Shown: positions 15,676 to 25,121, counted from the stretch's first letter. The stretch: 64,000 nucleotides of DNA from Pseudomonas helleri (GCF_001043025.1 NZ_JYLD01000015.1:1-64000), one strand, 5' to 3'. Program-made: numbers and translations. The notes: generated by a model not told the origin, from the letters alone.

Positions 15676-17702
15676 GCCTGCCCCTCCTGCAAGGCTTCGC
15701 AGGCCAGGCACACGGGCGCCCGTTTCGCACTGGCACTGGCGAAGGCGCGTTTTTGCGACTCAAGCGCCAGCGCCGTCATGGCCTCGACCCCCTCCGTACT
15801 GGCCGGCACTGCCGGCATGCCCGGTATCGGCACCCCGCCCGGCAAGATCGGTGAACTGCTGTAAATCCCCACCGGCGTGAGTTGCAGGTGTTGACCACCC
15901 GCCATCAGGGTCAGCAGCGGGCCGCCATCGACCACCAGCGTGGCCCCGGCCTTGAAATGCGCGTGCACCCCGGCTTCAACAGCCATAACCATGACCACCC
16001 GTGTGTGGCTGGTCATGGCGACGGCCTGGAAGTCATTCCCTTGCACTTGCACTTTGCGATCGCCGCTGACGGTTTGCTGGTCTTCGCCCTTGAGCACTAC
16101 CACGCTGGCGCCGCTGATGGTTTCTTCGCGCTGGCCATCGATCTGCAAGCGGCTGTCGTTTTCAATGTGTTGCTGCATGTCGCGCTGGGCATGCAGGTAG
16201 ATTTTTTCGTGGCCCTGGCGGTCTTCAAGGCGCAATTCGTTGTAGCCGCCACCGCCCGGTGTGCTGCGACTGCGCAAGGTGCTTTGGGTTTTATCGGCAG
16301 GCAGTTTGAGCGGCGTCGGGGTCATGCTCGACACCAGGCAGCCTGAAATCACCGGCTGATCGACATCGCCCTCCAGGTAGCTGACCAGCACTTCCATGCC
16401 GACCCGAGGGATTGTCACCGCGCCATAGCTGTCGCCCGCCCAACTGGAGGCCACGCGCAGCCAGCAACTGCTGGTGTCGTCGCTCGCCCCACTGCGGTCC
16501 CAATGGAAGCTGACCTTGACCCTGCCGAACGCGTCGCAGTGGATCTCTTGCCCCGCCGGGCCGGTAACGCGGGCGGTCTGGCTGCCATGGATGCGCGGCT
16601 TGGCAAACACCACGGGCGAGCGGTACGTCACGCCCTCAGGGATCGCCACAAAGTGGTTGCGATAGCCTTGGCTAAAGCCCGGCGAATGCAAGAGCGTTGA
16701 GCGCCCACCTTGCTCTTCAAGCACCTGCGGCTGCTTGCCTTCATGGTGAACGTGGGTCAGTAGCCACGGCACATTCCAGTCGCTAACAGGGTGCTCGCTG
16801 AGGGTTAAAAAGTGACCACTGCTCAAGGTCGGCTGATCACTGTGACCGCTGGCCTGGCGATAATCGCTCTGATGCTGCTCCAGCGCTCGCTGGCTTTGTC
16901 GCTCGCCTTGAGCATCGCTAGTAAAGCGACCGGGGTAGGTGTAATGCTCAAGCGGGCGGTGTTTGAGGTCGCTATGGCTGTTGGCCTCCAGCGTGCGGCT
17001 GGCAGCTTTAAAGTCGTAATCACGCCGCGCGGTGCTGTTGGTTCGGGTTTGCAAACGCAGATCGAACCCCTGGATCGCCGCCGAGTCGGCCGCCATCCCG
17101 CCGCTGGGTATGTAAGACGTTGCCGGTTGCAACGTAGTAAAGGCCGCCTGTCCATCACCGAACTGTAAGTAGTGGGCATCAGACGAATGCTTGAAGTGGT
17201 AATGCATGCCCTCTTCAAAACACAGCCTCTGAATGAAATGCAGGTCGGACTCGGCGTATTGCACACAGTACTCGCGAGGTTCGTAGGTCGATTGCAGCGT
17301 GAAACCGTACGCATTGCCGAGAATGCCGTGCTCTTCGAGCAAGGTTTCGATGATCTGCTGCACGGTCTGGTTCTGGAAAATGCGCTGATTGGTGCGGTGT
17401 TTCAGGTAGGCCAAACGTGGCACCAGCGTCAGGCGATAGTGCGTGAAGCGCTTGCCAGGGCTGCATCGGACGATCTGATAAATCTGCCCGTGGATACCGC
17501 GCCCAAGGTCATCAAAGGCCAAAAAAGCCGGGGTGTGCAGCAGCGCTTCAAGGTCCAGATCGGCGCGATCACACACCAGCTCAACGTCAAAGGCAAAGGG
17601 CGTGTTGAGCGCTTCGTCACCGCTGAAGGCCAGCACCTCAACAGGATGAGGGCAACGGTTGATGTTCAGCCTGAACGAGTTGTCGCGAGCAAATGCGGGC
17701 AT
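15672..17702 (-). CDS. vgrG: VgrG (TssI) type VI secretion spike protein
   Basis: The 676-residue protein trimerises into the T6SS tip. Residues 1-370 form the gp27-like base (MPAFARDNSFRLNINRCP at the start), residues about 395-465 the gp5-like OB fold (FGRVKVSFHWDR, VGMEVLVSYLEGD), and the rest the beta-helical needle with a short C-terminal tail after IPGMPAVP that may contact the adaptor. AGGAG lies 6 bases before the ATG at 17702. No tss genes are near, so this is an orphan vgrG serving a T6SS elsewhere. It lies directly after argB with a REP element between. Confidence 0.95.
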   Translation of the reverse strand: MPAFARDNSFRLNINRCPHPVEVLAFSGDEALNTPFAFDVELVCDRADLDLEALLHTPAFLAFDDLGRGIHGQIYQIVRCSPGKRFTHYRLTLVPRLAYLKHRTNQRIFQNQTVQQIIETLLEEHGILGNAYGFTLQSTYEPREYCVQYAESDLHFIQRLCFEEGMHYHFKHSSDAHYLQFGDGQAAFTTLQPATSYIPSGGMAADSAAIQGFDLRLQTRTNSTARRDYDFKAASRTLEANSHSDLKHRPLEHYTYPGRFTSDAQGERQSQRALEQHQSDYRQASGHSDQPTLSSGHFLTLSEHPVSDWNVPWLLTHVHHEGKQPQVLEEQGGRSTLLHSPGFSQGYRNHFVAIPEGVTYRSPVVFAKPRIHGSQTARVTGPAGQEIHCDAFGRVKVSFHWDRSGASDDTSSCWLRVASSWAGDSYGAVTIPRVGMEVLVSYLEGDVDQPVISGCLVSSMTPTPLKLPADKTQSTLRSRSTPGGGGYNELRLEDRQGHEKIYLHAQRDMQQHIENDSRLQIDGQREETISGASVVVLKGEDQQTVSGDRKVQVQGNDFQAVAMTSHTRVVMVMAVEAGVHAHFKAGATLVVDGGPLLTLMAGGQHLQLTPVGIYSSSPILPGGVPIPGMPAVPASTEGVEAMTALALESQKRAFASASAKRAPVCLACEALQEGQA

Positions 17703-17830
17703 CCATGACTCCTCTGACGTGAGGTCAGCGCAAAGGAGTGAACGCTAAAGGATGGGCACAGCGCAGGATGTAGGAGGAGTCTCTACTTACGAGGGAATAC
17801 GGCCTTCGTTGTCGGAGATCCGTAAATTTG

Positions 17831-17898
17831 TGTGGGAGCAGGCTTGCTCGCGATCTTTTAAACGGTCAAAAGATCGCGAGGCAAGCTCGCGCCTACAG
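17831..17898. repeat. REP palindrome
   Basis: Outer arms TGTGGGAGCAGGCTTGC and GCAAGCTCGCGCCTACA flank an inner palindrome CTCGCGATCTTTT / AAAAGATCGCGAG. It separates argB from the T6SS island and is the same family as 32601 and 47923. Confidence 0.88.
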
Positions 17899-17913
17899 CG
17901 GGAGGGTTGAGGC

Positions 17914-18822
17914 TTAAGCAGCAGGCTTGCTGTTGCTGATCAACGTGCCCACACCGGTGTCGGTGAAGATTTCCAGCAGTACGGCATTCGGTACACGGCC
18001 ATCGACAATGTGCGCGGTGGTCACGCCACCTTGCACAGCCTCCAGCGCGCAACGGATCTTCGGCAACATGCCGCCGTAGATGGTGCCGTCTTCGATCAAG
18101 CCGTCGACCTGCGCGGTGGTCAGGCCGGTCAGCACATGACCTTCCTTGTCCATCAAGCCGGCAATGTTGGTGAGCAGCATCAGCTTTTCAGCTTTCAGCG
18201 CCTCAGCCACTTTGCCTGCCACAAAGTCAGCGTTGATGTTGTACGACTCGCCGTCCGCGCCCACACCAATCGGCGCGATGACCGGGATGAAGTCGCCCTT
18301 GGTCAGCATGTTGAGCAAGTCGGTGTTGATCCCGGTGACTTCGCCCACATGACCGAAGTCGATGATTTCAGGCGTGGTCATTTCAGGGGTCTGGCGCTTC
18401 ACTACCATCTTTTTGGCCTGGATCAGACCGGCATCTTTGCCGGTCAGACCGATAGCGCTGCCGCCATGACGGTTGATCAGGTTGACGATTTCCTTGTTCA
18501 CATGACCGCCCAGGACCATTTCAACAACGTCCATGGTTTGCGAGTCGGTCACGCGCATGCCGTCGATAAAATGACTCTCGATGGACAAACGCTTGAGCAG
18601 ATCACCGATTTGCGGGCCGCCACCGTGGACCACGACCGGGTGGATACCCACCGCTTTCATCAGCACGATGTCGCGCGCAAAACCGGTTTTCAGGTCATCG
18701 TTTTCCATCGCGTTGCCGCCGTACTTGATGACCAGCGTCTTGCCGACATAGCGGCGAATGTAAGGCAGCGCTTCGGACAAAACCTTGGCGACGTTAGAGG
18801 CGGCATCACGTTCGAGGGTCAT
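17914..18822 (-). CDS. argB: Acetylglutamate kinase
   Basis: ArgB phosphorylates N-acetylglutamate in arginine synthesis and is the usual arginine feedback point in pseudomonads. The 302-residue protein has the amino-acid-kinase motifs VIKYGGNAM, VVVHGGGPQIG and NINADFVAGKVAEAL. It ends the leftward coaBC-dut-algC-argB group, 26 bases after algC, as in P. aeruginosa. Confidence 0.97.
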   Translation of the reverse strand: MTLERDAASNVAKVLSEALPYIRRYVGKTLVIKYGGNAMENDDLKTGFARDIVLMKAVGIHPVVVHGGGPQIGDLLKRLSIESHFIDGMRVTDSQTMDVVEMVLGGHVNKEIVNLINRHGGSAIGLTGKDAGLIQAKKMVVKRQTPEMTTPEIIDFGHVGEVTGINTDLLNMLTKGDFIPVIAPIGVGADGESYNINADFVAGKVAEALKAEKLMLLTNIAGLMDKEGHVLTGLTTAQVDGLIEDGTIYGGMLPKIRCALEAVQGGVTTAHIVDGRVPNAVLLEIFTDTGVGTLISNSKPAA

Positions 18823-18848
18823 TCAGGGCTCCGGTAAAACTCAGTCGA

Positions 18849-20246
18849 TCAAAACGGTAGTTGAAGATCAGGTGCCACACGCTTGAGTTGGGCGTGGAAG
18901 ACATCCTTGATGCGTTGCAGTTCGGCCTCAGTATCAGCCTCAAATCGCAGCACCAGCACCGGCGTGGTGTTGGACGCGCGAACCAGGCCCCAGCCTTGTG
19001 GATAGTCGACGCGCACGCCGTCAATCGACGTCAGCTCGGCGGCCTCACCCCATTGGGCGTCATGCAGGGCTTCAATGATGCTGAATTTGCTCTCATCCGT
19101 CACATCGATATTGATTTCTGGCGTAGAAATATCGTTCGGGAAGGTCTCAAACAGCTCTTCAGCGGTTTGCTGTTGTTTGCTGAGGATCTCCAGCAGGCGT
19201 GCAGCGCTGTAAATGCCGTCATCAAAGCCGAACCAGCGCTCTTTGAAAAAGATATGCCCGCTCATTTCACCGGCCAGCAAGGCGCCGGTCGCTTTCATCT
19301 TCTTCTTGATTAACGAATGACCGGTCTTCCACATCAGTGGGCGGCCACCGTATTCCTTGATCAGCGGCGTCAGGCGGCGCGTGCACTTCACATCAAAGAT
19401 GATCTCGGCGTCCGGGTTGCGCTCCAGAACGTCCTGGGCAAACAGCATCAGCAAGCGGTCCGGGAACACCATGGTGCCGGTGTTGGTCACCACGCCCACG
19501 CGGTCGCCGTCGCCGTCGAAAGCCAGGCCCAAGTCGGCGTTGGTTTCTTTAACCTTGGCGATCAGGTCTACCAGGTTTTCAGGCTTGCCCGGGTCCGGGT
19601 GGTGGTTCGGGAAGTTGCCGTCCACCTCGCAGAACAACGGGATCACCTCACAGCCCAGCGCCTCCAGCAGTTGCGGCGCGATCACGCCGGCAGCGCCATT
19701 GCCGCAATCGACCACGACCTTGAGCTTCTTGGCCAGCTTGATGTCTTTGACAATTTCATCGGCGTAGCGCGACAAAATATCAACGCGCTCGATGCTGCCC
19801 TCACCCCACGTCAGGTCGTTGGTTTTCAGGCGCGTGTGCAGCGCCTGAATCTGCTCGTTGGCCAAGGTGTCACCGGCGATCACGATCTTGAAACCGTTGT
19901 AGTTCGACGGGTTATGGCTACCGGTGAGCATCACGCCCGACTTGCCCGCCAACACGTTGGCCGCGTAGTACAGCGCAGGTGTGGGCACCAGGCCCACATC
20001 GCTGACGTGGCAACCGCTGTCAGCAACGCCCTGGATCAAACGCTCGACCAGCGCCGGGCCAGACAAACGACCGTCACGGCCGATCGACACATGGGGTTCA
20101 CCTTCGGCCAGGCTCTGGGAGCCAATGGCGCGACCAATCCAGTAGGCGGTTTCAGCGGTCAATGTTTGCGGCACCACACCGCGAATGTCATAGGCGCGGA
20201 AAATGGTGTCAGGGAACTTGGGGGCGACCGAAGCAGGGCTGCTCAT
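18849..20246 (-). CDS. algC: Phosphomannomutase/phosphoglucomutase AlgC
   Basis: AlgC interconverts mannose-6-P/mannose-1-P and glucose-6-P/glucose-1-P, feeding alginate, LPS core and other exopolysaccharides. The 465-residue protein has the catalytic phosphoserine in TGSHNPSNYNG (Ser110 here), the metal loop DGDGDR and the sugar-binding GEMSGHIFF. Its leader is about 48 bases from dut. In P. aeruginosa the small RNA ErsA represses algC translation; an ErsA-like RNA is present at 52321 in this window. A ribosome site GGAG lies about 11 bases before the ATG. Confidence 0.97.
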   Translation of the reverse strand: MSSPASVAPKFPDTIFRAYDIRGVVPQTLTAETAYWIGRAIGSQSLAEGEPHVSIGRDGRLSGPALVERLIQGVADSGCHVSDVGLVPTPALYYAANVLAGKSGVMLTGSHNPSNYNGFKIVIAGDTLANEQIQALHTRLKTNDLTWGEGSIERVDILSRYADEIVKDIKLAKKLKVVVDCGNGAAGVIAPQLLEALGCEVIPLFCEVDGNFPNHHPDPGKPENLVDLIAKVKETNADLGLAFDGDGDRVGVVTNTGTMVFPDRLLMLFAQDVLERNPDAEIIFDVKCTRRLTPLIKEYGGRPLMWKTGHSLIKKKMKATGALLAGEMSGHIFFKERWFGFDDGIYSAARLLEILSKQQQTAEELFETFPNDISTPEINIDVTDESKFSIIEALHDAQWGEAAELTSIDGVRVDYPQGWGLVRASNTTPVLVLRFEADTEAELQRIKDVFHAQLKRVAPDLQLPF

Positions 20247-20294
20247 TACAGGGAAGACTCCATTCTTGAAGAGTGTGGGGAACGCGAATAAGGA

Positions 20295-20750
20295 TTAGAG
20301 AGTGCCGGAATGCCCGAAACCGCCAGCGCCACGCTGGCTTTCGTCGAACTCCTCGACCAACTCAAAGTGCGCCTGCACCACCGGCACCAGCACCAGTTGA
20401 GCGATACGCTCGCCGATGGTGATGTTGAAGGCGGTTTGACCACGGTTCCAGCACGACACCATCAGCTCGCCCTGATAATCGGAGTCGATCAGACCCACCA
20501 GATTGCCCAGCACGATGCCATGTTTGTGGCCCAGGCCCGAGCGCGGCAGGATCAACGCAGCCAGGCCCGCATCGCCGATGTACACCGACAGGCCGGTCGG
20601 GATCAGCAGGGTTTGGCCCGGCTCCAGCACGGTGTCTTCTTTGAGCATGGCGCGCAGATCAAGGCCTGCGGAGCCAGGGGTGGCGTATTGCGGCAGCGGG
20701 AATTCGGTACCAATGCGTGGATCAAGGATTTTGGCTTGCAAAGCGTGCAT
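20295..20750 (-). CDS. dut: Deoxyuridine 5'-triphosphate nucleotidohydrolase
   Basis: Dut hydrolyses dUTP to dUMP, keeping uracil out of DNA and supplying thymidylate synthesis. The 151-residue trimeric enzyme shows the five dUTPase motifs, including PGSAGLDLRA, PRSGLGHKHGI, NLVGLIDSDYQGEL and the C-terminal GGFGHSGTL. It lies 5 bases after coaBC and 48 before algC. Confidence 0.97.
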   Translation of the reverse strand: MHALQAKILDPRIGTEFPLPQYATPGSAGLDLRAMLKEDTVLEPGQTLLIPTGLSVYIGDAGLAALILPRSGLGHKHGIVLGNLVGLIDSDYQGELMVSCWNRGQTAFNITIGERIAQLVLVPVVQAHFELVEEFDESQRGAGGFGHSGTL

Positions 20751-20755
20751 TCGAG

Positions 20756-21964
20756 TTAAACCTGGTTCAGACGTTCGGCGATAAAAGTGATCAGCTGGCG
20801 GGCAATCTTGCCCTTGCTGGTCTGGGCAAATACGGTGGCGTGCAGATCGCGGTCAATCACGCTGCAGGCGTTCTCTTCGCTGTTGAAGCCGATGCTGGGG
20901 TTAGCCACATCGTTGGCCACAATCAGGTCGAGATTTTTGTCTTTCAGCTTGCGCGCGGCGTAATCGAGCAAGTGCTCGGTCTCTGCGGCAAAGCCGACAC
21001 TAAAAGGGCGGTCCGGGCGCGTTGCAATGGTGGCCAGAATGTCTGGGTTGCGCACCATTTGCAGCAGCAGGCCGTCGCCTTTCGTAGGGTCTTTCTTGAG
21101 TTTTTGCGGGGCAACGACTTCCGGGCGGTAATCTGCAACCGCAGCTGACGCGATAAACACGTCACACGGGATCGCAGCCTCACACGCGGCGAGCATGTCG
21201 CGGGCGCTGACAACGTCAATGCGGCTGACGCGATCAGGCGTGGGCAAATGCACGGGGCCGGTGATCAGCGTGACGCGGGCGCCCGCCTCAACCGCCGCTT
21301 CGGCCAGGGCAAAGCCCATTTTCCCGGAGCTGTGGTTGGTGATGTAGCGCACCGGGTCTATGTTTTCCTGGGTCGGGCCTGCCGTGATCAGCACGTGCTT
21401 GCCGGTCAACGCCAGGTGCTGGAAGCACTCGGCCGCGCAGTGCACCAGGTCATCGGCTTCAAGCATGCGGCCAAAACCCACGTCGCCGCAGGCCTGGCTG
21501 CCGGAGGCCGGGCCAAACACCTTGAGGCCACGGCTCTGGAGCAATTGGGTGTTGGCTTGAGTAGCCGGATCGCGCCACATGGCCTGGTTCATGGCCGGGG
21601 CGATGGCCACGGTGGCGTCCGTGGCCAGCACCAGCGTGGTCAGCAAATCATTGGCCAGGCCCTGGGCAAGACGGGCGATCAAGTCTGCAGTGGCCGGAGC
21701 GATCAGCACCAGGTCGGCCCATTTGGCCAGCTCGATATGGCCCATGGCCGCTTCTGCCGCCGGGTCGAGCAAATCCAGATGAACGGGGTGTCCAGACAAG
21801 GCCTGCATGGTCAGCGGGGTGATGAACTCACTGCCGCCGCGCGTCATGACCACGCGCACTTCCGCGCCTTGGTCCAGCAGGCGGCGAACCAGCTCTGCAC
21901 TCTTGTAAGCAGCAATGCCGCCGCCGACGCCCAAAACAATGCGTTTTCGATACAGCCGCTGCAT
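20756..21964 (-). CDS. coaBC: Bifunctional phosphopantothenoylcysteine decarboxylase/synthetase
   Basis: CoaBC performs two steps of coenzyme A synthesis. The N-terminal flavoprotein (CoaC; GVGGGIAAYKSAELVRR, MNQAMW) decarboxylates, and the C-terminal CoaB part (ITAGPTQENIDPVRYITNHS, AVADYRP) ligates cysteine to phosphopantothenate with CTP. The ATG at 21964 gives 402 residues, the family length; the open frame extends 15 codons upstream without family similarity. It heads the coaBC-dut-algC-argB group and is divergent from radC. Confidence 0.96.
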   Translation of the reverse strand: MQRLYRKRIVLGVGGGIAAYKSAELVRRLLDQGAEVRVVMTRGGSEFITPLTMQALSGHPVHLDLLDPAAEAAMGHIELAKWADLVLIAPATADLIARLAQGLANDLLTTLVLATDATVAIAPAMNQAMWRDPATQANTQLLQSRGLKVFGPASGSQACGDVGFGRMLEADDLVHCAAECFQHLALTGKHVLITAGPTQENIDPVRYITNHSSGKMGFALAEAAVEAGARVTLITGPVHLPTPDRVSRIDVVSARDMLAACEAAIPCDVFIASAAVADYRPEVVAPQKLKKDPTKGDGLLLQMVRNPDILATIATRPDRPFSVGFAAETEHLLDYAARKLKDKNLDLIVANDVANPSIGFNSEENACSVIDRDLHATVFAQTSKGKIARQLITFIAERLNQV

Positions 21965-22086
21965 AGGCCTGCCTTCTAGTTCGATGATGACTGCGCGGAA
22001 AATGGCCAAATGCCACGCAAAAATGATGGGCTAAGATAACACAGCGCTTGCTACGGAACAGCGGCGCACCCACACACGGAGGTGTC

Positions 22087-22761
22087 ATGAGTATCAGAAA
22101 TTGGCCCGCGGCCGAGCGCCCGCGCGAGAAACTTTTGGAGCACGGATCGGCCAGTCTTTCGGATGCCGAGCTACTGGCAATCTTCCTGCGCACCGGGGTT
22201 TCGGGCAAAAGTGCTGTCGATTTGGCGCGGCATTTACTCACCGAATTCGGCAGCCTGCGCGCTTTGCTGGAGGCGGATTTGGGGGCGTTCAGTCGCCAGC
22301 TCGGGCTCGGCCCCGCCAAGTTCACCCAACTGCAAGCGGTGCTGGAAATGGGCCGCCGCCACTTGGCCGAGCGTCTGCGCCGGGACTCCGCGCTAGAGAG
22401 CCCGCAGGCGGTTCGCGACTACTTGAAATCCTTGCTGCGCCACGAGCCCCACGAAGTGTTCGGCTGCCTGTTTATGGACTCCAAACACCGCATGCTGGCC
22501 TTTGAAGTGCTGTTCAGAGGGTCGATCGACAGCGCCAGCGTTTACCCGCGCCAAGTGGTCAAACGGGCCCTGGCGCACAACGCGGCAGCCGTTATTTTTT
22601 GTCATAACCACCCGTCCGGCAATTCAGAGCCCAGCCAGGCCGACCGCACCCTGACCCAGCGCCTCACTGAGGCGCTGGATCTGATCGAAGTGCGGGTGCT
22701 GGATCACTTCATCGTCGGTGAAGGTGAGCCGCTGTCGATGGTCGAACACGGCTGGATGTGA
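22087..22761 (+). CDS. radC: RadC family JAB-domain protein
   Basis: The 224-residue protein has a helix-hairpin-helix N-terminus (about 1-90) and a JAB/MPN metalloprotease-like domain with the HNHPSGNSEPSQAD motif near residue 173. Despite the name, a repair role is not established. GGAGG lies 5-6 bases before ATG 22087. It is divergent from coaBC, the standard Pseudomonas arrangement. Confidence 0.95.
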   Translation: MSIRNWPAAERPREKLLEHGSASLSDAELLAIFLRTGVSGKSAVDLARHLLTEFGSLRALLEADLGAFSRQLGLGPAKFTQLQAVLEMGRRHLAERLRRDSALESPQAVRDYLKSLLRHEPHEVFGCLFMDSKHRMLAFEVLFRGSIDSASVYPRQVVKRALAHNAAAVIFCHNHPSGNSEPSQADRTLTQRLTEALDLIEVRVLDHFIVGEGEPLSMVEHGWM

Positions 22762-22764
22762 CGC

Positions 22765-24351
22765 TTAAGGCTTCACGCTAACCGTCGAAAAGTCCTGACG
22801 TCCAAACGGGCTTACCTGATAACCCTGTACGTCTTTACGGGTTAACGCGTAGGCCGTTGGATGTGCCAGCGGCAGCCACAAAGCCTGCTGCTGAATCTCT
22901 GCCTGAGCCTTTTGATACAGCGCGCTGCGCTTGTCTTGATCGCTGATGGTTTTGCCCTGGCTGATCAGTGTGTCGAGGGTTTTGTCGCAATAGCGGGCAA
23001 AGTTGGTCCCGGACTTCACCGCTGCACATGAAAACTGCGGCGCCAGGAAGTTGTCCGGGTCACCGTTATCACCCGCCCAGCCCATAAACAGCAAATCGTG
23101 CTCGCCCGCCTTGGCGCGACGAATCAGCTCGCCCCACTCGATCACGCGGATATCCGCCTGAACGCCAATTTTCGCCAGATCCGCCTGCAACAACTGCGCA
23201 CCCAGGCTTGGGTTAGGGTTTAGCACGCTGCTGGTCGGGCGCGTCCAGATCGTGGTTTTAAAGCCGTCCTTGAGGCCCGCTTTGGCCAACAGCTCTTTGG
23301 CCTTTTGCGGGTCATGGGCATAACCCGGCAGGTCTTTGGCATAACCCCAGGTATTAGGCGGGTAAATACCGTTGGCCGCCTGCCCGCTGTTTTCGAACAC
23401 CGCCTTGAGGTACGTGTCCTTATCGAACGCCAAATTGATGGCCTGACGCACTTCTGGCTTGTCCAGCGGCGGGTGCTGACTGTTGATGGCCACGAATGCG
23501 GTCATAAAGGCAGGCGTTTGCGCGACGGCCAGGCTGGTGTCCTTGAGGGCCGCATCGACATCCAGCGGTTTTGGCGAGAGGGCGATCTGGCACTCGTTGC
23601 GCCGCAGTTTTTGCAGCCGCACGTTGGCATCTGGGGTGATGGCAAAAATCAGTGCGTCAACCGCAGGTTTACCGGCGAAATAGTCCGGGTTGGCCTTGTA
23701 GCGCACCACGGCATCCTTCTGGTAACGGCTGAACACAAACGGCCCCGTCCCGATCGGCTGGCTGTTCATCAACTCGGGGGTCCCCGCCTTGAGCAACTTG
23801 TCGGCGTACTCAGCCGAATAGATCGACGCAAAGCCCATGCTCAAGGCCGGCAGGAAGGTGGAGTCCGGGTGGCTGAGAGTAAAGCGCACCGTCAGCGGAT
23901 CCGGGGTCTCAATCTTCTTGATCAACTCGGGCAATTGCAGCGACTGCGCATGCGGGAAGCCGCTCTGCGCCACCTTGTGCCACGGGTTGGCCGGGTCGAG
24001 CATGCGCTCGAAGCTGAAACGCACGTCATCGGCGTTCAACTCACGCGTCGGGGTGAAGTAAGGCGTGGTGTGGAACTTGACCCCGGGGTGCAGCTTGAAC
24101 TCGTACACAAGGCCGTCAGGCGACACTGACCAGCTTTGCGCCAGGCCCGGCACCAACTTGGCCGCTGTGGCGTCATAGTTCACCAGGCTGTTCATCAGCA
24201 CGTCTGCCGAGGCATTGGTGGTGGTGAGCGAGTTGTACTGCACTACATCGAACCCTTCCGGGCTTGCCTCGGTGCACACACTCAAGGTGGCCGCATGAGC
24301 CAACGGGCTCAGGCACAGGGTGAGCAAAAAGGGGGCAGCAGCGAGACGCAT
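22765..24351 (-). CDS. ABC transporter periplasmic peptide-binding protein (DppA-like)
   Basis: The 528-residue protein has a cleavable signal peptide (MRLAAAPFLLTLCLSPLAHA) and the SBP_bac_5 fold. Typical segments are LSVCTEASPEGFDVVQYNS at the mature start, DVRFSFERMLDP and FTLSHPDSTFLPAL. It should bind dipeptides or a similar peptide ligand in the periplasm. The ATG at 24351 has AAGGA eight bases upstream; a TTG 18 bases earlier is less likely. No permease or ATPase genes are adjacent, so it is an orphan binding protein. Its stop lies 3 bases from convergent radC. Confidence 0.9.
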   Translation of the reverse strand: MRLAAAPFLLTLCLSPLAHAATLSVCTEASPEGFDVVQYNSLTTTNASADVLMNSLVNYDATAAKLVPGLAQSWSVSPDGLVYEFKLHPGVKFHTTPYFTPTRELNADDVRFSFERMLDPANPWHKVAQSGFPHAQSLQLPELIKKIETPDPLTVRFTLSHPDSTFLPALSMGFASIYSAEYADKLLKAGTPELMNSQPIGTGPFVFSRYQKDAVVRYKANPDYFAGKPAVDALIFAITPDANVRLQKLRRNECQIALSPKPLDVDAALKDTSLAVAQTPAFMTAFVAINSQHPPLDKPEVRQAINLAFDKDTYLKAVFENSGQAANGIYPPNTWGYAKDLPGYAHDPQKAKELLAKAGLKDGFKTTIWTRPTSSVLNPNPSLGAQLLQADLAKIGVQADIRVIEWGELIRRAKAGEHDLLFMGWAGDNGDPDNFLAPQFSCAAVKSGTNFARYCDKTLDTLISQGKTISDQDKRSALYQKAQAEIQQQALWLPLAHPTAYALTRKDVQGYQVSPFGRQDFSTVSVKP

Positions 24352-24460
24352 ATTCTGATTCCTTTGCAAGTCGTTGGCCCATCTGCAAGTGCAGTCTGGA
24401 AAACGCCTACCCTAGTGTTCTGATTGCCAAATGACTACTTTTTAATAACACCCAATGCCC

Positions 24461-24549
24461 GTAGGAGCTGCCGAAGGCTGCGATCTTTTGATCTCCCTTC
24501 ATGAGAAGACCGCAATATCTTCAACCACGCAGCCTTCGGCAGCGACTAC
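24461..24549. repeat. BIME-like inverted repeat (GTAGGAGCTGCCGAAGGCTGCG type)
   Basis: GTAGGAGCTGCCGAAGGCTGCG at the left pairs with CGCAGCCTTCGGCAGCGACTAC at the right, with about 45 AT-rich bases between. It fills part of the 525-base space between the peptide-binding protein and rpmB. Apart from this and the rpmB promoter I see nothing else in that space. Confidence 0.85.
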
Positions 24550-24698
24550 GTTTGTTAAGGCCCGTATCGAGATTGGCCGGCACCTCACCTGAAACCTTTC
24601 ATCTCGCGACGAGCGGTCGCCACACGTCCGGCATAGGCTTTACCGTGGATTGCAGCTAGAATGCGGCCTTTATTAATCACTAGAAATCACACTGCATG

Positions 24699-24727
24699 TT
24701 GTTGCGCTTTAGTCTTTCTGGTATAAA
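24699..24727 (+). promoter_or_regulatory. Sigma-70 promoter of rpmBG
   Basis: TTGTTG at 24699-24704 and TATAAA at 24722-24727 are 17 bases apart. Transcription would begin near 24734, leaving a leader of about 140 bases before rpmB. The leader contains a GC-rich inverted segment GGCGCCTGGCGCC and a CCCATGCCGGGTTGGGCATG hairpin that could hold a regulatory structure. Confidence 0.7.
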
Positions 24728-24876
24728 GCAGCGCTCTTTTCTAGGGGCCCGGTTCCTTCGTTTGTAGGTGTAGCCGGTAAGACCCTTAAAGAAACGCGGC
24801 GCCTGGCGCCAAATGACTGAGAGATTAAGCGGCCAACCCATGCCGGGTTGGGCATGTGGTTTTAGAGGGCTGAGGC

Positions 24877-25110
24877 ATGTCGAGAGTCTGTCAAGTTACC
24901 GGTAAGGGTCCGGTGACTGGGAATAACATTTCCCACGCAAATAACAAAACCCGTCGTCGTTTCCTGCCGAACCTGCAGCATCACCGCTTCTGGGTTGAAG
25001 AAGAGAAACGTTTCGTGCGTCTGCGCGTATCTGCTAAAGGCATGCGTATCATCGACAAGCGTGGCATCACTGTCGTGCTGGCCGAAATCCGTCGCGCTGG
25101 CAAGATCTAA
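24877..25110 (+). CDS. rpmB: 50S ribosomal protein L28
   Basis: The 77-residue protein starts MSRVCQVTGKGPVTGNNISH, with the conserved RFLPNLQHHRFWVE core, and is a full-length L28 of the large subunit. It is followed 11 bases later by rpmG; the pair forms the usual rpmBG operon. No zinc-binding cysteine pairs are seen beyond the single Cys5, so this is the zinc-free form. Confidence 0.97.
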   Translation: MSRVCQVTGKGPVTGNNISHANNKTRRRFLPNLQHHRFWVEEEKRFVRLRVSAKGMRIIDKRGITVVLAEIRRAGKI

Positions 25111-25121
25111 GGGAGCTAATC

